The position numbers were made by a program, and so were the translations under genes. Positions 59,582-64,000 of a DNA stretch of 64,000 nucleotides are shown here, piece after piece. The notes under the pieces were generated by a model that saw nothing but the letters and a program-made list of their open reading frames with translations, had not been told where the DNA came from and searched no databases. This DNA comes from Thiothrix unzii (lineage in GTDB: Bacteria > Pseudomonadota > Gammaproteobacteria > Thiotrichales > Thiotrichaceae), in assembly GCF_017901175.1 (NCBI RefSeq), contig NZ_CP072793.1, positions 1,364,001 through 1,428,000 on the forward strand, written 5' to 3'. Position 1 is the first letter of the stretch. Each line of letters opens with the position of its first letter.

Positions 59582-61876
59582 ATGTCGGATGTTCTTTCTC
59601 TCCACGAAATTGCAAACTGGCAACTTGCCCCTGAAATGGGTGAAGTAAGAGCAGCGTTACCTGCATTGCAGAGAGGATTTGTATGGAAGGTGCGACAAGT
59701 TGAAGAGTTATGGGATTCCATCATTCGGCGGTTTCCCATCGGTGCATTTTTATTGTCACCTTTCGATGAAAAACAAGGAAAGCAGCGTTTTAAGTATGAG
59801 CAAAGGCATGAACAAGTTGATACTGTAATATTCACGCCAACTCATCATTTACTGGATGGGCAGCAACGCTCTACAGCAATTGCGCTTGGCTTTATGGATG
59901 TTTGGTCTGGGAGCAGTGATAGCGGAAGTGCGTTGTGGGTAGATATTGGTGAAGCACCTAAAAAGCAAGATGTTGAGTTTATTTTTCGTGTTTTAACTCG
60001 TTCCCATCCTTGGGGGTATAGCCGTGATGATTCATCGAAAATTCTAACGGCTCAGTATAGAAGAGAAGCTTTAGAAGCTTATCAGCAAGCAACACCCGCG
60101 CATAAAGATGCTCGAGTTGCTCAGATACCTTTATCTGTTGTTTGGCCTTGGGATGCTATTGCTCCGATTCCTTTTGCTTTTGTTGTTGCTGCTGTTTGTG
60201 AAAGTTCAAGTATAAAACAAGCTAAAGAACATTTAGCACAGAAATTAAAATCATTGAGTTTCTTTATATCATCTAATAAGTATGAAAAATTAGTGGAAGC
60301 ATTTGATGGGGGTAATCAGTACTTATCTAATAGACTTGATGATTTATTAAGTAAAGTTTGGTATGTTTTTCAAGAGAAAAACTACCGTATCCCTATTCTG
60401 ATATTGCCATTAGATGAGTTCTCATCAAAAGCCACTATTAATATAGAATCACAAGATGAGGGGGATAATCCTGTACCCGATGCGGTTGAGACACTATTTG
60501 TTAGAATTAATAGTAGTGGTACTCGCTTAGAAGGTGAGGAGCTCATGTACTCACTTCTTAAGGCAAGTTGGCCGGAAGCCCCTGATTTTATTGATAAGTT
60601 ACAACACAAATTGGCATTGCCATCTCGTATTGCTATTTTGTGTGCTAGATTAGTATTAGCTCGTGAAACTGATCGAACTGGTTTTCCTGTTGTTCGCAAT
60701 GTTTCAGAATTTCGTCGCCTGATGCGTGATAATAATTTTTATAAAAAAATGCAGGATTTTATTAAAAATGATGCGAATGAAATATTTGAATGTGCTCGCC
60801 GATATTTAACAAAAGGTGATTTTGCGTTACCAGCAGTATTGGCTGCTGAAGTTGCACAACGATCACCTGATGTATTTTTTCTGTTGCTTCGCTGGATTGA
60901 TCGTATGCAACAGGAAAAATTAGGAGTGGAGCTGGATATTAATGATCATAAAAAAATGTTGGGGTTTTTAACGGCAATTTCATGGTTCTCAAAAGACAAA
61001 TCACAAGTCATTAGTCATTTATGGCCTCGTTTGCAGAAGGAGCATAGTCATAAAGTAAAATCATTCTTCTCGAAAAGAAATTTTAAATTTGCATTTGAAC
61101 TTATGGACTCTGGAAAATATAGATTAGTGCCGTTAATTCCGCCCGAACTATTAATGGATGTCTTTGAGAAGAGGGTTTTGAATGGTGCAAGCAATTATCC
61201 TGGAATCAAAAACAAAGACAGTAGAATCTGGAAAGAATGGGGTTGGCAGCCTTGGCTCATAAACACAATACCAAATACTTTGAAGCTATGGTATGCAAGC
61301 TCATATAATGAAAGTTGGAATGTACAAAAAGACACTCAAGACGAGGGTTTAGTTGGCCTGTATTTAGGGTCGTGGCAAATGTTTATTAATTTTTTATGGG
61401 GAAATAGGTCGGTTTTGCTGTATTCTCAGCGAGTATCATTGAATCAATGGTTTCCTGATTTTGATCCTTCTCTGCCGGATAGTATGGAAGATACAAATCG
61501 TCCTTGGGATTATGATCACATCCATCCACACAGTTATCTAAAAAATCACAAGAAAATTCCACAACTGATTAAAGATTGGCATGGTTCTATTGGAAATTTT
61601 CGGGCGTGGCCTTTAGAGCTGAATCGGTCTGATAGTGATTCATCTCCGTCATCTAAGTTACAAGATAACCAGCACAGGATAGCATCAGTTATCAATGACG
61701 ATATTTGGTATTTCTGGGGAAATTCTACGCCATCATCGGATTTTCCTGCTAACTATCTTGCTAAAGATGATTACCATAAGCAAAGAGTCGCTTTAGTAGA
61801 GGCAATCATAAGAAGGTTTGTAACGCTATATGAAGAGTGGTACAGAACACTGAAGATCGGAGAGTTAACTCGATAA
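59582..61876 (+). CDS. DUF262 / HNH-like protein (fused GmrSD-type, predicted defence nuclease)
   Basis: This is a 764-residue protein. The N-terminal DUF262 (GmrS-like, ParB-related) domain has ALQRGFVWKVRQVEELWDSI and the signature DGQQRSTAI (92-100). A second landmark is LFVRINSSGTRLEGEELMYS. The C-terminal DUF1524/HNH-like part has WDYDHIHPHSYL (642-653), whose His residues form the nuclease site in GmrD-type proteins. GmrSD enzymes cut modified (for example glucosylated) phage DNA, so a type IV restriction role is likely, though inferred. The ATG follows the gyrA stop with no gap and has no ribosome site of its own beyond GGTGGAT. Base composition is clearly more AT-rich than its neighbours, consistent with transfer. 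Confidence 0.8.
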   Translation: MSDVLSLHEIANWQLAPEMGEVRAALPALQRGFVWKVRQVEELWDSIIRRFPIGAFLLSPFDEKQGKQRFKYEQRHEQVDTVIFTPTHHLLDGQQRSTAIALGFMDVWSGSSDSGSALWVDIGEAPKKQDVEFIFRVLTRSHPWGYSRDDSSKILTAQYRREALEAYQQATPAHKDARVAQIPLSVVWPWDAIAPIPFAFVVAAVCESSSIKQAKEHLAQKLKSLSFFISSNKYEKLVEAFDGGNQYLSNRLDDLLSKVWYVFQEKNYRIPILILPLDEFSSKATINIESQDEGDNPVPDAVETLFVRINSSGTRLEGEELMYSLLKASWPEAPDFIDKLQHKLALPSRIAILCARLVLARETDRTGFPVVRNVSEFRRLMRDNNFYKKMQDFIKNDANEIFECARRYLTKGDFALPAVLAAEVAQRSPDVFFLLLRWIDRMQQEKLGVELDINDHKKMLGFLTAISWFSKDKSQVISHLWPRLQKEHSHKVKSFFSKRNFKFAFELMDSGKYRLVPLIPPELLMDVFEKRVLNGASNYPGIKNKDSRIWKEWGWQPWLINTIPNTLKLWYASSYNESWNVQKDTQDEGLVGLYLGSWQMFINFLWGNRSVLLYSQRVSLNQWFPDFDPSLPDSMEDTNRPWDYDHIHPHSYLKNHKKIPQLIKDWHGSIGNFRAWPLELNRSDSDSSPSSKLQDNQHRIASVINDDIWYFWGNSTPSSDFPANYLAKDDYHKQRVALVEAIIRRFVTLYEEWYRTLKIGELTR

Positions 61877-61942
61877 AATACTATGTTTGATAGATATTTG
61901 TATTAAAATTGTCATAGAGTTTTGGGGAAAACGGAGGTTCGT

Positions 61943-62173
61943 ATGCGCAAACAACGTATCGTTTACACTTCGCCGCTGGATGCACTAGTGGCAATCAGCA
62001 AGCGGTTGAGTTTGTATGAAGCTCAGCAGCACATGGATTCCGAGACATTCGCTGACCGTTATCGTAAAGGCAACGTGTCGGATGATGCCGTTTTTGTTGA
62101 ATGGTCAAACGACTATAAACATTACCTCGCGTTGCACCAACAATTAGCGGGGTTGCTACGTGCGGCTGCATGA
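61943..62173 (+). CDS. TumA-like antitoxin partner
   Basis: This is a 76-residue protein, MRKQRIVYTSPLDALVAISK, then RLSLYEAQQHMDSETFADRY and a helical tail ending LALHQQLAGLLRAAA. GGAGG lies 5 bases before the ATG. It stands directly before, and overlaps by 14 bases, a TumE-type toxin gene, so it is the presumed antitoxin. The protein itself has no DNA-binding motif that I can see. Function is inferred from the partner and gene order. Confidence 0.68.
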   Translation: MRKQRIVYTSPLDALVAISKRLSLYEAQQHMDSETFADRYRKGNVSDDAVFVEWSNDYKHYLALHQQLAGLLRAAA

Positions 62174-62546
62174 ATTACTCGAAGCATACCTAAATAAGGT
62201 GGAAGCGGCAGTTGCGGCATTGCCAGCGTATGCAGAAACTTATATAGAAGAAGTTTTGACCGCAGAGCGGGCGAATTTGGCGTTTCGGTTGCGTTTTAGT
62301 AACGGTTTTTTGCTGGAAGTAAGTGCCGCTATGGTGGTGGAAGCCGAGGGTCTTAAGACGCTGGGCTATCGTTATCATTGTCAGGATGCATCCAATACCA
62401 TGCTGATCCGTTATGATGACACACCGCATTTTCGGAAGTTATCGACATTTCCGCATCATAAACACATTAAAGATGCCGTTATTGCTCATGATGAACCTGA
62501 TTTACTTGCTGTTTTACAAGAAGTTTCAGAGCTTGAGCCTAACTAG
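62160..62546 (+). CDS. TumE-type toxin (DUF6516 family)
   Basis: This is a 128-residue protein. The core wording LGYRYHCQDASNTMLIRYDD and the phrase LSTFPHHKHIKDAVI match the DUF6516/TumE toxin family. The start is GTG at 62160, inside the antitoxin's last codons. The pair follows the DUF262 gene and precedes serC. The biochemical activity of this family is not one that I can state from sequence. Confidence 0.72.
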   Translation: MRLHELLEAYLNKVEAAVAALPAYAETYIEEVLTAERANLAFRLRFSNGFLLEVSAAMVVEAEGLKTLGYRYHCQDASNTMLIRYDDTPHFRKLSTFPHHKHIKDAVIAHDEPDLLAVLQEVSELEPN

Positions 62547-62574
62547 AAATGCTATTAATTAGGGATAGGTATCC

Positions 62575-63657
62575 ATGAGTAGAGTATTCAATTTCAGCGC
62601 AGGCCCCGCCATATTACCCGAAGCGGTGCTGGCACAAGCGCAAGCGGAAATGCTGGACTGGCAGGGTTGCGGGATGTCGGTGCTGGAAATGAGTCACCGC
62701 GAACAGCACTTTGCGTCGATTGCCGCGCAAGCCGAGGCAGATTTACGCGAATTGCTGGGTATTCCGAGCAATTACAAAGTGTTGTTTTTGCAGGGTGGGG
62801 CGTATAGCCAGTTTTCGATGATTCCGATGAATTTATTGCGTGGCAAAACCCGCATGGATTACGTCGACACGGGTGATTGGTCATCAAAAGCGATTGATGA
62901 AGCACGGCGTTACGGCGATGTGAACGTGGTTGCATCGAGCATTGCGGGCAATTACACCAGCATTCCTGATCCGGCAACTTGGCAATGTGACCCGAACGCG
63001 GCGTATTTGCACTATACCCCGAATGAAACGATTCGTGGCGTGGAGTTTGGTTTTGTGCCGGATGCGGGCGATGTGCCATTGGTGGCAGATTTTTCATCGA
63101 CGATTTTGTCGCGTCCGATTGATGTCAGTCGTTTTGGGCTGATTTACGCGGGGGCGCAAAAGAACATCGGGCCTGCGGGTTTGACCATCGTGATTGTGCG
63201 TGAGGATTTACTGGGGCAAACCGTGCCGTGTACGCCAGTCATGTTTGATTACAAAGTGCAGGCAGACAACGGTTCGATGTATAATACACCGCCAACTTAT
63301 GCATGGTATTTGGCAGGTTTAGTGTTTAAGTGGTTGAAAGCACAAGGTGGTTTGTCGGTAATGGCGGCGATCAATGAGCGCAAGGCCAACAAGTTGTATG
63401 CGGCAATTGACGCTTCAGACTTTTATCATTGCCCTGTTGATCTGACGTACCGTTCATGGATGAATATACCGTTTACGCTGGCAAAACCAGCCTTAGATAA
63501 GGCATTTGCTGCCGAAGCTGAACAAGCGGGCTTGGTTTCCCTGAAAGGCCACCGTTCGGTCGGTGGGATGCGTGCCAGTATTTATAATGCCATGCCGGAA
63601 GCCGGTGTGGATGCTTTGATTCATTTCATGCAGGACTTCGCGCAACGCAATGGCTGA
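62575..63657 (+). CDS. serC: Phosphoserine aminotransferase
   Basis: This is a 360-residue PLP enzyme of serine synthesis (3-phosphohydroxypyruvate to phosphoserine) that also serves pyridoxal phosphate synthesis. The start FNFSAGPAILPEAVLAQAQA, the Schiff-base lysine in IYAGAQKNIGPAG and the end SLKGHRSVGGMRASIYNAMP are diagnostic. A GGGATAGG site precedes the ATG. Its stop overlaps the pheA start by 8 bases, the usual serC-pheA coupling. Confidence 0.97.
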   Translation: MSRVFNFSAGPAILPEAVLAQAQAEMLDWQGCGMSVLEMSHREQHFASIAAQAEADLRELLGIPSNYKVLFLQGGAYSQFSMIPMNLLRGKTRMDYVDTGDWSSKAIDEARRYGDVNVVASSIAGNYTSIPDPATWQCDPNAAYLHYTPNETIRGVEFGFVPDAGDVPLVADFSSTILSRPIDVSRFGLIYAGAQKNIGPAGLTIVIVREDLLGQTVPCTPVMFDYKVQADNGSMYNTPPTYAWYLAGLVFKWLKAQGGLSVMAAINERKANKLYAAIDASDFYHCPVDLTYRSWMNIPFTLAKPALDKAFAAEAEQAGLVSLKGHRSVGGMRASIYNAMPEAGVDALIHFMQDFAQRNG

Positions 63658-64000
63658 TACCTTCAATTTGCAAGCAATCCGTGAGCGCATTGACGCGCTG
63701 GATACCCAAATTTTAGCCTTGCTCAACGAACGCGCACAATGTGCCGAGCAAGTGGCACACGCGAAGTTGGCGGAAGACCCGAATGCGACGTTTTACCGCC
63801 CCGAACGCGAGGCGCAAATCCTCATGCGGATGCAGCTCTTGAATGCGGGGCCGTTGCGCAATGAGCAAGTGACGCATTTATTCCGCGAAATCATTGCCTC
63901 GTGTCTCGCACTGGAAGAGTCAATGAAAATTGCCTATCTGGGGCCAGCCGGAACCTTTACTCAAGAAGCGACATACAAACATTTTGGGATGAATGTTGGT
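63650..64000 (+). CDS. pheA: Bifunctional chorismate mutase / prephenate dehydratase, 3' end outside window
   Basis: 117 codons are visible. Residues 1-90 are the AroQ-type chorismate mutase (IRERIDALDTQILALLNERA, FYRPEREAQILMRMQ, LFREIIASCLALEE). From residue 95, MKIAYLGPAGTFTQEATYKH begins the prephenate dehydratase domain. The product makes phenylpyruvate, the phenylalanine precursor. It overlaps serC by 8 bases. No leader attenuator is seen because the gene lies inside the operon. Confidence 0.95.
   Translation, partial: MADTFNLQAIRERIDALDTQILALLNERAQCAEQVAHAKLAEDPNATFYRPEREAQILMRMQLLNAGPLRNEQVTHLFREIIASCLALEESMKIAYLGPAGTFTQEATYKHFGMNVG

Overview
The window looks like the chromosome of a gammaproteobacterium. 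The conserved order infC-rpmI-rplT-pheS-pheT-ihfA-merR, the serC-pheA pair, the glcDEF operon and the mixture of families suggest a Thiothrix-like member of the Thiotrichales. That placement is an inference from gene content, not from a search. Most genes are ordinary housekeeping genes. Several short accessory patches between them carry defence, toxin-antitoxin and decayed genes.

Layout. 1-3.0 kb (minus): an exporter operon with a 34-residue membrane peptide, a transglutaminase-like protein, a HlyD-type adaptor and an ABC permease cut by the window edge. 3.0-13.6 kb (minus): an envelope/stress cluster with an OsmB-like lipoprotein, a helical lipoprotein, a CsbD protein, a coiled-coil protein, the giant cyclic beta-1,2-glucan synthase NdvB (2861 residues) and a 48-residue membrane protein. 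Two of these genes share a near-identical promoter-like block. 13.9-18.55 kb: an accessory island with the tail of a kup gene, a RHH antitoxin joined to what looks like the end of a MazF toxin, a ROCO GTPase with C-terminal membrane helices followed by a Fic-fold protein lacking its catalytic histidine, a PIN/antitoxin pair, and the first 24 codons of a DUF202 gene. 18.6-26.9 kb: a K+ channel with two RCK domains, a histone-H1-like HhH protein, a lipoprotein cyclophilin, hemB-pgeF-oppF, tag and others. 26.9-30.9 kb (minus): two coupled exported proteins of unknown function behind xisI and an internally deleted xisH. 31-37.1 kb: ogt, a protoglobin, sucA, then an RTX/DUF6174 protein directly followed by an ATP-grasp ligase. 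37.2-45.7 kb: a HopJ-AroA fusion with class II EPSP synthase motifs, folE, small lipoproteins, tgt and glcDEF. 45.8-59.6 kb: serS, tRNA-Val, thrS to merR, tRNA-Pro, recG and gyrA. 59.6-62.5 kb: a fused GmrSD-like DUF262 protein abutting gyrA, then a TumAE-like toxin-antitoxin pair. 62.6-64 kb: serC and the start of pheA.

The best candidates for an undescribed system are: (a) the RTX/DUF6174 protein plus ATP-grasp ligase, whose precursor-like C terminus carries an ST-x4-EE motif like graspetide cores; (b) the ROCO-transmembrane plus Fic-like operon inside a toxin-antitoxin island; (c) the exported two-gene unit at 26.9-30.2 kb. All functional statements come from reading translated sequence and recalling families. 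No database search was run.
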